From Castor canadensis (lineage: Eukaryota; Chordata; Mammalia; Rodentia; Castoridae): DNA of 64,000 nt. The position numbers were made by a program, and so were the translations under genes. The notes under the pieces are model-generated. The model saw only the letters and a list, made by a program, of their open reading frames with translations. It searched no databases and was not told the origin of the DNA. Where the stretch lies: NCBI RefSeq assembly GCF_047511655.1, contig NC_133398.1:45203638-45267637 (forward strand), in the 5' to 3' direction. Every line of letters begins with the position of its first letter. Positions within the stretch are counted from its first letter, which is position 1. This document shows positions 46,348-56,713 of the stretch, piece by piece.

Positions 46348-47214
46348 TCTATCATGTTTTACAAACTAATGTGCAGATTAGATATGTCAATCTTTCTTAC
46401 ATATTTTATATCTTCTATGTACAGAATTCATATTTCCTAGTGGAAATTACTAATGGGGACATTTAAAAAGTGCTCACTAGCCTCTGCTAGTGCTCTCCCC
46501 ATTTGCAGAAATGGTCTAATAACTGTTTTAGAAGGGCTTTTTTCATTTCAATCTGTAAATCATGGTATTTTATTCATCTTCCCCCAAAGATACACTGTAA
46601 ACTTAGTGAACTGACCAACTGACTCTGCTGAGTCTCTCCACATGGTTCAAAAACTTTATAGCCCATCTGCACCTTCACAGAGAACCTGTGTCTCTGAACT
46701 CTTTCCCTTTCCTCCACTTGACCACAGAAAAGGTGGCATGTGTCAGTGTGCTACACACCACAAATATTTAGTCAAAAAGATAAGCAGCTAATGAGCATGA
46801 AAGGAAAAGTGTGCAACAGCCACACGATTGTACATTAGCAAGATGCTCAGACATCCTGTCAGAGGACAGCCTAGCTATGGAGGGGAAAGTCACCTATTGA
46901 TGAAAGTGAACTTGGAAATTTTTCTATTTCTGTATTCTTTCTTCTTCAAGTCTCCTGTCCCTGTCCCCCTCCCCCTACCCAACTTCACTTCCCACTTACA
47001 GTCATTAAAAAGAAGGACATATCCCAATGGAATGCTTCTTTCTTTGAAACTTCCTTACCAGAAGTTTATTGTTCTCTCTCTTTAAAAAAAAAAAGTCATG
47101 CTTATTGCTACATAACTGTAATGTACAAGGGAAACTTTCTATAAAAGACATAAAATCTTTCCATATAAATGCTGCTAGTGATTTATCTTGCTACTAATAG
47201 ATGTATCAATACCT
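46348..47214. other. Unassigned stretch
   Basis: The 85-codon plus frame at 46828-47085 is pyrimidine-derived and has no domain. Nothing else recognised. Confidence 0.45.
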
Positions 47215-47745
47215 ATTAAAAATTTAAAAATGTAAACATATACTCCTACCTTAGCAATCCTGCTCCTCAGAATCTATCACAAAGAAATGAACACAAAAGA
47301 GTATACAGGATGACTGCAGCATTATCTGTAGTGCCAAAAAGTGGAAATGAAATGAATGTGCAATAGATAAGATATTGTTCCATCTAAATCATAGACTACC
47401 ATGCTGCCTTAAAAAATGTGAATTCAAATTAAACCTAAATGAATTAGTTATTTCTCCCTTGAAATCTTAAGAAAATATGGACTGCTTTTTAAAATTATTG
47501 ATTTTTAAAAGCTCTGCATTTGCATATGTATATGTGAATGGATACAAATCGGCCTGCACAGAATTTTTTTAATTCAGAGGAAAAATAAGGATGCAAATGT
47601 TGTCATGGATTATTGTGGGAATGGGGTATAAGGAGGCTATGAAGCAGGGGGAGAGACATGAGAGTAAAAGAAAAAAATCACTATGCAAGCATGAATATGA
47701 TCACATTTATGCATTTTAAAAAATTACATATGAACTATTAATAAG
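47215..47745 (+). mobile_element. Old L1M 3' region
   Basis: 'agcaatcctgctcctcagaa', 'ggatgactgcagcattatct' and 'tgccaaaaagtggaaatgaa' follow the L1 ORF2 end. The remainder resembles the 3' UTR of ancient L1M. Confidence 0.7.
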
Positions 47746-47837
47746 TGAACATTTAATAAAGGACTCAGGCAATCTTTAAATTTACACAAATGTGTGACAA
47801 CTCATTAATGAAAGCTAGAATATAAGACAGGAAGTAC

Positions 47838-47907
47838 AGATGTGGATGTACCTCAGTAGCTAAGCACTTGCCCAGCATGTGCAAAGTCCTGGGTTCAATC
47901 CAGGACT
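47838..47907 (+). mobile_element. ID-like SINE, plus strand
   Basis: 'gtacctcagtagctaagcac' and 'gtcctgggttcaatccagga'. First of three ID copies within 400 bp. Confidence 0.85.
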
Positions 47908-48005
47908 TAACCTTAACCATTACTCTGTACATTATCCCCACTAAAGGCTGCTGTGGTGATATCCCAGTCTTCTAAGCTGATGTAAACCTGCTTGTAGGAC
48001 TTCTA

Positions 48006-48092
48006 TTATTTTTTTTCCCTTGTGGTGCTGGAGATTGAACCCAGGCCTTGTGGGTACTATGCAAGCAGTCTACCACTGAGCTACATCTCTAA
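48006..48092 (-). mobile_element. ID-like SINE, minus strand
   Basis: 'ggtgctggagattgaaccca' and 'gtctaccactgagctacatc' are antisense box B and box A. Confidence 0.9.
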
Positions 48093-48147
48093 ATGGGCAT
48101 AAATTTCTTAATTCAGTAGTTTATAACACTGACAAAACAATCATTCC

Positions 48148-48219
48148 TGGGCTGAGGATGTAGCTCAGTGGTAAAGCACAAGCTTAGCATGCATAGATTT
48201 GTAGGTTCAATCTCCCACG
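48148..48219 (+). mobile_element. ID-like SINE, plus strand
   Basis: 'gatgtagctcagtggtaaag' box A region; 'gtaggttcaatctcccacga' box B region. Head to head with the preceding copy. Confidence 0.88.
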
Positions 48220-48269
48220 AACTTGTGTACTACTTTAGTACACAAATTAGTGGTCTTTTTTCTGCTTTT

Positions 48270-48690
48270 AAGATATTAAAGCTGATAAAAATCACTATAA
48301 GAAGGGGACTAAGGTAGAAAGGAGAAAAATGGAGGGGATGAACCAATTCAGTTTATGATACATATACATGGAAATGTCATAATGAAGCTCTCTGTAGAGC
48401 TATCTTAAACAAGTGTCCCTTTTTCAAAAACAGACAATAGGAGGGCAAAACACGTCCTGCCTGGTGGTTGGTACCAATGAGCAGGGGAGGATATAAGGAA
48501 AGGGTGAAGGAAGGTGAATATTATAGAAATATTATATACTCATGTATGAAAATGGAAAAATGAGACCTTTTGAAACTATTCTAAGGGGGGAGTAAAAGAG
48601 AATGAGGGGATGAATTTAATTAAGATATATTGTAAGTACTTTTGTAAATGTCACAACATACCCTCAATACAACAACAATAATTTTAAAAG
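48270..48690 (+). mobile_element. Rodent L1 3' UTR fragment
   Basis: 'aaggggactaaggtagaaag', 'ggtggttggtaccaatgagc', 'aggatataaggaaagggtga' and 'taaatgtcacaacataccct' form an L1 3' UTR of the same family as 20055-20660 (opposite strand there). It ends in an ACAACAATAA-rich tail. Confidence 0.8.
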
Positions 48691-48734
48691 TAAAAAAACA
48701 ACATATAACTTTGATTAAAAATTTTGGATAACAA

Positions 48735-48904
48735 ATAACATCTTGTAAAAAATGAAAAGATAAAAGATTAAGAGAAGATACTTATAACATACATAATATA
48801 AATTAAGATCCAAAACAACAATAATAAAACATCCAAAGTAAAATCATAAAGTAGAAAATGGACAACAGATAATTCATAGAAGCAGAAAACAAGAAAGAAA
48901 AATA
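48735..48904 (+). mobile_element. Old L1M ORF2 fragment, left of nest
   Basis: 'aaaagataaaagattaagag' and 'gtagaaaatggacaacagat' resemble late ORF2. The copy resumes at about 50046 ('tcatatgaaaaggtattttg'), so 48905-50040 is an insertion into it. Confidence 0.7.
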
Positions 48905-48948
48905 CCAAAAGCAAAAAGAGCTGGTAGACATCTCTAGCAATAAAGGAA

Positions 48949-49466
48949 ATGCAAATTAAAACCACGCTAAGATTCCACCTCACCCCTGTTAGAACAGCCA
49001 TCATCAGCAACACCACCAACAACAGGTGTTGGCGAGGATGCGGGGAAAAAGGAACCCTCTTACACTGTTGGTGGGAATGTAGACTAGTACAACCACTCTG
49101 GAAAAAAATTTGGAGGCTACTTAAAAAGCTAGACATTGATCTACCATTTGATCCAGTAATACCACTCTTGGGGATATACCCAAAAGACTGTGACACAGGT
49201 TACTCCAGAGGCACTGCACACCCATGTTTATTGCGGCACTATTCACAATAGCCAAGTTATGGAAACAGCCAAGATGCCCCACCACTGATGAATGGATTAA
49301 GAAAATGTGGTATCTATACACAATGGAATTCTATGCAACCATGAAGAAGAACGAAATGTTATCATTCGCTGGTAAATGGATGGAATTGGAGAACATCATT
49401 CTGAGTGAGGTTAGCCTGGCCCAAAAGACCAAAAATCGTATGTTCTCCCTCATATGTGGACATTAG
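48949..49466 (+). pseudogene. L1 ORF2 C-terminal fragment
   Basis: The 48949-49251 frame includes the cysteine-rich C-terminal motif ([18 protein letters not shown]), conserved in L1 ORF2p. The last part continues in a second frame (49224-49466), so at least one frameshift lies near 49210-49230. Only this C-terminal part was inserted. Confidence 0.92.
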
Positions 49467-49844
49467 ATCAAGGGCAAACACAACAAGGGGATTGGACTAT
49501 GAGCACATGATAAAAGCAAGAGCACACAAGGGAGGGTGAGGATAGGTAAGACACCTAAAAAACTAGCTAGCATTTGTTGCCCTTAATGCAGAGAAACTAA
49601 AGCAGATACCTTAAAGCAACTGAGGCCAATAGGAAAAGGGGAACAGGTATTAGAGAAAAGGTTAGATCAAAAAGAATTAACTTAGAAGGTAACACACATG
49701 CACAGGAAATCAATGTGAGTCAATGCCCTGTATAGCTATCCTTATCTCAACCAGCAAAAACCCTTGGTCCTTCCTATTATTGCTTATACTCTCTCTACAA
49801 CAAAATTAGAGATAAGGGCAAAATAGTTTCTGCTGGGTATTGAG

Positions 49845-49903
49845 GTGGGGGAGATGGAGGGGGTGGAGTGGGTGGTAAGGGAGGGGGTGGGGGCAGGGGG
49901 GAG
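49845..49903 (+). repeat. G-rich tract of the L1 3' UTR (G-quadruplex motif)
   Basis: Four G runs of at least three with short loops occur at 49879-49901 (GGG A GGGGG T GGGGG CA GGGGGG). Guanine-rich 3' UTR tracts are a known feature of mammalian L1. Confidence 0.85.
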
Positions 49904-50041
49904 AAATGACCCAAGCCTTGTATGCACATATGAATAATAAAAGAAAAATGAAAAAAAAAAAAAGCTGGTAGAGTGGCTCAAGTGGTAGAATCCCTGCCTA
50001 CCAAGCATGAGGTCCTGAGTGTAATCCCACTACTGCCAAAA

Positions 50042-50975
50042 GAAAACAATGTCCAAAAATCATATGAAAAGGTATTTTGACATCACTAGGCATCATGGAA
50101 ATCACATTAAAACTACTCAAGAAAAAAGTTAGTTTGAAAATACCAAGTTCAGGAATTGACTGATAGGAGTGTAAATCAGCACAACTTTAAGGAAAAGCAA
50201 TTTGAAAATATGTATTCTCTATGGTCTCATAACTCTACATCAAGGTTAAAAAAAAGTTGTATGATGTGTACAAGAAGCCATGTACCAGAATGTTCACCAG
50301 GGCACTGAAATAGGGAAAAATACAAAGCAACCTCAAAGTCAATCAGTATGACAATGCAAAACCATTCATTTATCTAACAAACGGGGTTCATTCGAACAGT
50401 GGAATACAATACACAACAAACACAATGAAAACATACACAAAATCTATAAAAATCCACAAGGATCTGGGCACGGAAGTACACGACTATAATCATAGCACTT
50501 GGGAGGCTGAGGAAGAAGAATGGGGAGGTCAAGGTCAGCCTAGGCTATATAGTGAGACTCTCCCCAAAAAGAAATCAATAAGGATAGTTTTCAATACAAT
50601 AATATCCAATGGAAAAAAAAGGCACAGAATGATACCTTTAATGCAAACATTCCAAACATATAAAACAATTCTGTGTTTTGTTTATTAAACACATAGATGG
50701 AGTAAGAGTATAAAAAAAGCAGCCTGTAAGGATAAATACTTTATTTAAGGTGATGATTAATTACGGGTTTTGGTACTAGGGAGGAAATCAGATAAGACAG
50801 AAACATATTTGTAATGTCTATGTCTGTTATCCTATTTGCAACAACCCTCACATCCATGAAGACAAAATATTAACAATTTGTTAACTCTGGGTAAGGAGTA
50901 CACTGGCATTTGTTGTAAAATTCTTTGTATTTACTGAACTTTAATATGTTTGACAAAATCAAAGTATTACCATGA
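50042..50975 (+). mobile_element. Old L1M, right of nest
   Basis: 'tcatatgaaaaggtattttg', 'gaagccatgtaccagaatgt', 'gaacagtggaatacaataca' and a 3' UTR-like end near 50975. Interrupted by a B1-like SINE at 50462-50571. Confidence 0.78.
50462..50571 (+). mobile_element. B1-like SINE
   Basis: 'ctgggcacggaagtacacga' and 'cacttgggaggctgaggaag' then 'ggtcagcctaggctatatag'. An AAGGAT-type repeat on both sides suggests the target duplication. Confidence 0.88.
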
Positions 50976-51030
50976 CTTCTCTTAAAGGATATAGAGAGAC
51001 AAGAGATCAGTTGGTCACCAAGCAAAACCC

Positions 51031-51150
51031 AATGGTGTCTTAAACTAAGATTATAATAATGGAAATGAAAACAAATGCAATTATAATAATGGAATACGTT
51101 AAACACAACGGCGTCTTAAACTAAGATTATAGTAACAGAAATGGAAATCA
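51031..51150. repeat. 76-bp tandem duplication
   Basis: AATGGTGTCTTAAACTAAGA at 51031 recurs as AACGGCGTCTTAAACTAAGA at 51107. Similarity continues for about 40 bases. Confidence 0.9.
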
Positions 51151-51466
51151 GGTGATGTTTTGGAGGTAAAGATTTATGTAGACTTACTTTTTGCTTGGAG
51201 TTTAAGCTTCTTAACACTGCCTCAGTTGGGTTAAAACATGACTACTATGAAACTACCAGCAAATAACACTTGAAAAGTTACTTGGAACTACTTGTTAACC
51301 ACTTGAGGCATAAAGGTAACAAAATTGTATACTTCAGTATCTTGTTTGGAGGTGCTTTAACCCCAAATAATGCTTGATTGTTACCTGCGATATTTTTTTA
51401 GTGACCATGCTATGAAAAAATACCACAAATGTACTGGCTTAAAGCAAAATCAATTTATTATTTTAA

Positions 51467-51533
51467 GGGCTGGTGAAGGAGCTCAAGTGGTAGAGCACCT
51501 GCCTAGCATGAGGCCCCGAGTTCAAATCCCAGT

Positions 51534-51536
<3 letters not shown>
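51467..51536 (+). mobile_element. tRNA-like SINE monomer
   Basis: GGGCTGGTGAAGGAGCTCAA, GTGGTAGAGCACCTGCCTAG and GAGTTCAAATCCCAGTAAAA. Its tail has become an AC repeat. Confidence 0.93.

Positions 51537-51577
<41 letters not shown>
51537..51577. repeat. (AC)n microsatellite
   Basis: About 20 uninterrupted AC units directly after the SINE, in the position of its A tail. Confidence 0.97.
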
Positions 51578-51579
<2 letters not shown>

Positions 51580-51950
51580 GATTATTTTATAGTTCTGGAA
51601 ATGAGAAGTGTGAAATCAGAAGTCAAAGTTTTAGGGGAGATTCTGTTTCCTTGCCTTTTCCAGCTTTTAGAGATTGCCTGCGTTTCTTGGGTCCCTTCGT
51701 CTACCTTCAAAGTGTATCACCCCAAACTCTGCCATTAACTCTTGGATTTGTTTGTTTGTTTTTACTTTCTTGCCTTCCTTTTATGTTTGTCATTACATTC
51801 AACCTCTCTGGATAATTTGGAATACTCTAAGCCATCTCAAGGTCCTTAATTTAATCACATTTGTAGAATCTCTCTTCCGAAGATAATATATTTGGAGGTT
51901 CTTGGGATTAGGATGTGAACATCACTGTGGCCATTATTCTAACACGGCTA

Positions 51951-53199
51951 TTTAGAAATCTTTCTTCTCCTGAACTTTTCACTCTTGTTCATTCACTGCT
52001 ATCACTTCAATGTAAAAACACTTGAAATTTAAAAAAAAAATTAGAGGCAGGCAGGAGTTTCACCACAAATTAACAAATTTGGAAATTTATTTCTATCTTA
52101 GCAAAGAAGTCATTATCTTTTGATAATAAATGGGAGCAGGAGGGATATCTTTTCTTTTATCAGCTATTTAAAATGATTACAATATGCTTTAAATGAGGAT
52201 TTTTAATCCTCAATACTGAACCTTACCTCATTCTCATTTCTAGCCTTCCAAACATCCTGAAAGCTGCTTTTCAGTTACATTCTATTGTGTGCTGTGCTTC
52301 AGAGTAGCCAACTTGGTAGAGCAGACTCTTAGCCTTAGCTGCTGAGGATGTAGCTTTTATTCTCTGCATTTTGATAGCTTCTTTTTTGGAATTGTCTTTA
52401 AAGACAGTTCACCAGACACACAGGAAAACACAGCTTGTTATTTTAAGGTCACAAGGTACCTTGCCTACTCTGTCTTCTTCCCTTCCCCATTGTTTCAATC
52501 TGCTAAACTTCATCCCCACTCCTTCCTCTGCTGATATTAGTGCCAGAGATCTAGGAGGTTGAGAGGAAGACCTGGGGAGCCAGCGTGGGGCTGGGAAGGG
52601 GGCAGGGAGAGCTTCAACACTGCTCCCAAGGTAGCAGACTCACTAATGTAAGTTTATTTGTGTGACCCAGCCCATTCCCCATAATAAATATTTTATGATT
52701 TGCTGAGTGTCAAGAAGTCATGCCTTTAAAATAACTGTATGTTGAGAATTATATGTAACTTAATCTAAACTTCCATTAACTTCCAAAGTAAATATTTTTT
52801 AAAATAAAATGGTGTATTTAAATAGAGCTTTTGATGTATAATTTTGTGATAAGAGATGTGGGATCAGCAGAGATGATTAAAAAAAATTCAACACACAGCT
52901 TCTTTTCAAAGAATTTCTTAGAGACTTTCTTAGAACAGCTCTATAATTCAACGCTTTCCAACTCTAGTAATGAACGTTTGCTAGTTATGTACATGGATTA
53001 ATGGATAAAATATTGATTATGATTATGGCATCATATGAAGTATTTATGAACATTCTACAAGTGTCAAGTGTTTAGAGCTATTAAATGTAAATACAATCCA
53101 AAAGCCCTCTGATATTTTTAGGTACTAAATTTATATAATATTTATTCTCAGATTCTCTCAGAGGCCCCATTCAGAAGAAAATATCTAAAATACTTATAT
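51951..53199. other. Unassigned stretch
   Basis: No gene or repeat recognised. A short GC-richer patch lies at 52560-52620. Confidence 0.45.
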
Positions 53200-53241
53200 A
53201 TGTGTGTATATGTGTACACACACATACATACATATATGTAT

Positions 53242-53272
<31 letters not shown>
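53200..53272. repeat. (TA)n/(TG)n/(CA)n self-complementary microsatellite
   Basis: TATATGTGTG and ACACACACAT blocks face each other, followed by (TA)11. Much of the tract could fold on itself. Confidence 0.95.
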
Positions 53273-53273
<1 letters not shown>

Positions 53274-53454
53274 TCTTGACCAATTAAGACTGCTCCTCAA
53301 TAAATTATGTCCATAGAAGAGTAATCAAAGGAAATACAAAAGTCCTACTTTAGATTATAATCTCACATAGGAAAAATGTTTTTTTTCCCCCATACAGACT
53401 TCCTCTATTTAACACAACTTCCATTTGGCTTCCTTCAGAATGAAAAACTCAATT

Positions 53455-53865
53455 CCTATACCCACACTGTCCAGTCTGCAGACACTTACATGTGGCCACT
53501 GAGCATTCAAAATGTTCCTAGTCTGGACTGAGATGTGCTCTAAGTGTAAATGATATATTAGATCTCAAAGATTTAGAGTGAAAAAAAATGTACATTATCT
53601 CTCAATGATTTTCTGTTAGTTACATGTTGAAATAATAATATTTTAGATATATTGAGTTAAATATATTATTAAAACTAATTTCAGGGCCGGAGGCACGGCT
53701 TAAGCAGTAGAGCACCTGTCTAGCAAATGGGAAGCCCAGAGTTCAAATTTCAGTACAAAAAAAAAATAATTTGCTTACTTCTTTTTACTTTGTTAATGTA
53801 GATACTAGAAAGTTTAAAATTTATATATTTTGCTCACATCTGCAAGTGCTGTTATAAATCACCTG
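53455..53865 (+). mobile_element. Ancient MER-type DNA element, split by a SINE
   Basis: 'cttacatgtggccactgagc', 'ctaagtgtaaatgatatatt' and 'tacatgttgaaataataata' match a common mammalian MER repeat (probably hAT-Charlie class; class from memory). The match resumes after the SINE with 'cttctttttactttgttaat' and 'ctagaaagtttaaaatttat'. Confidence 0.7.
53683..53766 (+). mobile_element. tRNA-like SINE monomer
   Basis: 'ggcacggcttaagcagtaga' and 'gagttcaaatttcagtacaa' plus an A tail. A TAATTT repeat on both sides fits a short target duplication. Confidence 0.92.
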
Positions 53866-53866
53866 G

Positions 53867-54454
53867 GTAGTATTCCTTCCTGTAGAATTAGATAATTTTC
53901 CAAATTCGCACACTTGAATGTTGTAGTATATTTATGCATTTTAATACGTTTATCTCAAAACATTTCAAAGCATTATCTATTTAGTCACTAACTCTCTAAA
54001 AGGGTAGATAGGTATGCCTCTCATTCTCCAAATGCAGCTCTACAGAGGTTTAAAGGACTGAGTTGTGCCAGTTGTCCAGGTGCTCTAAATTTATACCTAG
54101 ATTAAGTTGCAATGCCTTCATTTTTATGTTCCTTTGTTTACTTTGTTAGGGAAACAATGGTCATTTAATTAAAGAAAAAAGTTTTGCCTAGAAGTAACCA
54201 AATTATTGACCACAGATAAAAGGCTAACAGATTGAAGCTTAAATGATGAATCTCAAACATATTTGTTTAATTACAGTAAAAGACAAGAAAAGACTGAATT
54301 AACTGCTGTAATTTCCAAATGTAACAGAAAAACTATCAAAATTCTCACCGACTTCAGTACTGCACAAAAATAAACTCTCTCAATTATGTTTATAGAAGGG
54401 CAAGTATGGTACTTGTTTTCCCTCAACAACTATACGAGTGTAATCCTGTCTCTC
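53867..54454. other. Unassigned stretch
   Basis: A possible MIR trace near 53960-54090 is too weak to call. Nothing else recognised. Confidence 0.4.
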
Positions 54455-54486
54455 CTGTGTGTGTGTCTGTGTGTGTGTGCATGTGA
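54455..54486. repeat. (GT)n microsatellite
   Basis: TGTGTGTGTCTGTGTGTGTG with one C interruption and a GCATGTG end. Confidence 0.95.
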
Positions 54487-54920
54487 TCTGTATCTCTCCA
54501 TCTCACTCTGTCTATCCATTTATCTATCAAAACATCCCCAAAGAAGCAGAAATCTGACCTGTCTTTGAAGACAGGTTCTGCTTAGAAAACAACAGTGTTG
54601 TGAGGGGACATTCTGGGTATTTCTGCTTCCATGCAGAATCCAACAGAATATTTAAAGCACTCTTGAGTAACCGTATCTTACGGCTTCCATGTCCCCGCTC
54701 CCTTTTAAGCAATGAGTAATTTTATTAAAGGCCTTTTCTACATTAAATGAAGACTTGTAATCTAGATCGTTTCCCTTTAGTGTTTTTTCAAATTGAGATG
54801 TAATTCACATATCATAAATTTCACCCACTTAAAATATACAAGTAAATAGTTTTTAAATATTCAGTTATACAAAAATTATTGCAAGCAGGATTAGAATATT
54901 CTCATCACCCAAAATAAGTA
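54487..54920. other. Unassigned stretch
   Basis: No repeat family or gene recognised in this interval. Confidence 0.4.
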
Positions 54921-55289
54921 CTACCTAAGTACTCTACCATTTGAGTCATAGCTTCAGCACAATTTGCTTTAGGTTATTTTTCTGACAGGGTCTCACTTTT
55001 TGTCTGGGGCTTGCCTCAGACCATAATCCTCTTAACAGCAGTCTCCTGCATTGCTGGGATTTCAGTTGCCACCATACTTGGTTTATTTTGTTGAGATAGG
55101 GTCTCACTAACTTTTTGCCTGGGCAAACTCAGGCAAGCACTCTATCCCTTGGGCCATGCCCCTAGTCCTTTTGTTTGTAATTTGTTTTTTGAGATAGGAT
55201 CTCACAAACTTTGCCTAGGCAGGCCTCGAACTTGCAATCCTCCTGGTTCCACTTCCTGATTACAGGTGTGATCCACCAAGCCTAGCTTG
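54921..55289 (-). mobile_element. Compound SINE array (tRNA-like and 7SL-like units), minus strand
   Basis: From left, all antisense: part of a tRNA-like unit (to about 54960), a 7SL-like unit (to about 55082), a partial second 7SL-like unit (to about 55130), a tRNA-like piece ('gcaagcactctatcccttgg'), then another 7SL-like unit ('gcctaggcaggcctcgaact', 'gattacaggtgtgatccacc'). This could be one long composite or a SINE inserted in another. Confidence 0.8.
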
Positions 55290-55689
55290 GTACTTGTCCT
55301 AAAGAAGGAAGAAGAAAATGGTTGTGCCCTAATAGTAGTGGATGAGGGTAAGATACTCAAGTAACCCCAGTATGTTACAATTTATTATGCAACATGCATT
55401 TGGGGAACTTTTAATAATGCAGCTTTTATTGTTTTTATAACTTGCTGCGCCTTTTTGTCTTTAGATGAAACTAAATTCATGCTAGCTGTTACTAAACATT
55501 ATATCTAGTAGCATTTATAAATCAATGAGAAGTAAATAGTCCAATTTTCATTAGTTATCCCAAATATGAAATCACTATCATAGTTTGAAATGAGCCTGAC
55601 GTGCAGGGATCTGTGAGACAATTCCAATAGCCATGGGGAGAGAATTTTTTTAATCCAGCAGCTATCTCTTAGAAAGCAGAAAAGAGATA
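55290..55689. other. Unassigned stretch
   Basis: I see no repeat family, ORF or RNA gene that I could support here. Confidence 0.4.
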
Positions 55690-56110
55690 CCAGGAAAAAA
55701 AATGAAGAGTAGACAAAAAGGAGAATTAAGTAAAAGTGATATAAAGTCTAGGGAAGAAAGTTTCAAGAAGGGAGTGGTTAATAATGTTAAATTCTACATA
55801 GAAATTATACTGGAATGAAGCCAGATTAATAGTTAAGATATCATTGGTTATGTTAATAATAAAAGCAATTTCAGTGAAGTAGAGGAAGTAATTCTTGGAA
55901 TACAGAATAAAATTTAAAGTAGACCAGTCATTTAAGAACTTTGGAAAATTAATGGGAGAGAAGTGAATGTATTTTTATGTTGAGAAAATGAAACACAGGA
56001 AAGGCTAAAGTCATAGGAGAAAGACAATGAAGGATGGAGGATGATTCCTAAAGAATTTGTCATGAATATGATAAGCACTAATGGAGGAATTAGCCTTGAA
56101 TACAGGGAAC
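55690..56110. mobile_element. Purine-rich ancient LINE-like remnant (tentative)
   Basis: The succession 'ggaatgaagccagattaata', 'caatttcagtgaagtagagg' and 'gaggaattagccttgaatac' recalls a common ancient repeat (L2-type, antisense). I could not confirm it. Confidence 0.4.
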
Positions 56111-56589
56111 ATTTCTTAGAGGGACTTAAAAACTATGCTTCTAAGATGTGCTTCTGAGGGAAGAATGGGTACTGATGCAGAAGTTTGTGTGTGGGTAGTG
56201 GGGATGGAGAAATTAAAAAAGTATTTTATACATCAAAGCAATTTCACACATACACAGATTAGACTGACACTAACTCTGGAAATAGGCTCAGGGAGACTTG
56301 CCTGAATGACTTGCCCGAAGTCCTTTTCACATCCTGCATTCCTCAAAAATAGTGTTCAGACAGGAGTGAGTCAGTGAAGGAATGAACCATGGGAGGTGAG
56401 GGAGTAGTGAGCACTATTAAGGGAAGGGTCTCTTCCAACAAGTGAGGGAAATCTTTGCATGGATTAGATTTTCAGATTTTCTCAGCTGTTTCATGGAAGA
56501 AAGGTTAGAAAACCAGTTAATCACATTTCTATAGTTGGGTATTTTTATCAGGATGGAAGAAGTAGGAATAAAGTCAGATGCAGCAGTCA
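56111..56589. other. Unassigned stretch
   Basis: Nothing recognised apart from a faint MIR-like block near 56280-56330. Confidence 0.4.
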
Positions 56590-56603
56590 AAATCCCAGGG
56601 CTT

Positions 56604-56713
56604 GGGGGTAGTGGGGAGAGGGAGGGGGTGGAGGGGAAAGGGAGAGGGCCAGGGGAACTGGGGAGAAATGACCCAAACATTGTATGCACATATGAATAAA
56701 AGAAATTAAAAAA
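56604..56713 (+). mobile_element. 110-bp L1 3'-end insertion with perfect target duplication
   Basis: Only the G-rich tract, GAGAAATGACCCAAACATTG, TATGCACATATGAATAAAAG and an A tail were inserted. AAATCCCAGGGCTT occurs exactly at 56590-56603 and 56714-56727, a 14-bp duplication with no mismatch. The 3' UTR is the same family as 49845-49962. Confidence 0.96.

Larger units (their letters stand above)
48929..49962 (+). mobile_element. 5'-truncated younger L1 (ORF2 end plus 3' UTR)
   Basis: Starts within ORF2 and ends with a 3' UTR carrying a G-rich tract, GAGAAATGACCCAAGCCTTG, TATGCACATATGAATAATAA and an A tail. It is flanked by the 10-bp duplication AGCTGGTAGA. It is less diverged than the other L1 copies here. 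Confidence 0.93.
48919..50040 (+). mobile_element. tRNA-like SINE split by a younger L1
   Basis: The first ten SINE bases (AGCTGGTAGA, 48919-48928) are repeated at 49963-49972, where the rest of the SINE continues to about 50034 (GTGGCTCAAGTGGTAGAATC...). The L1 at 48929-49962 lies between, using those ten bases as its target duplication. Confidence 0.88.
51390..51950 (-). mobile_element. MaLR-type (MLT1/MST-like) LTR remnant, minus strand
   Basis: The plus strand shows the antisense order of MaLR LTRs: 'ccacaaatgtactggcttaa', 'aatcaatttattattttaag', then 'ttatagttctggaaatgaga' and 'agtcaaagttttagggg'. It is split by a SINE and its (AC)n tail. Family call is from memory. Confidence 0.6.
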
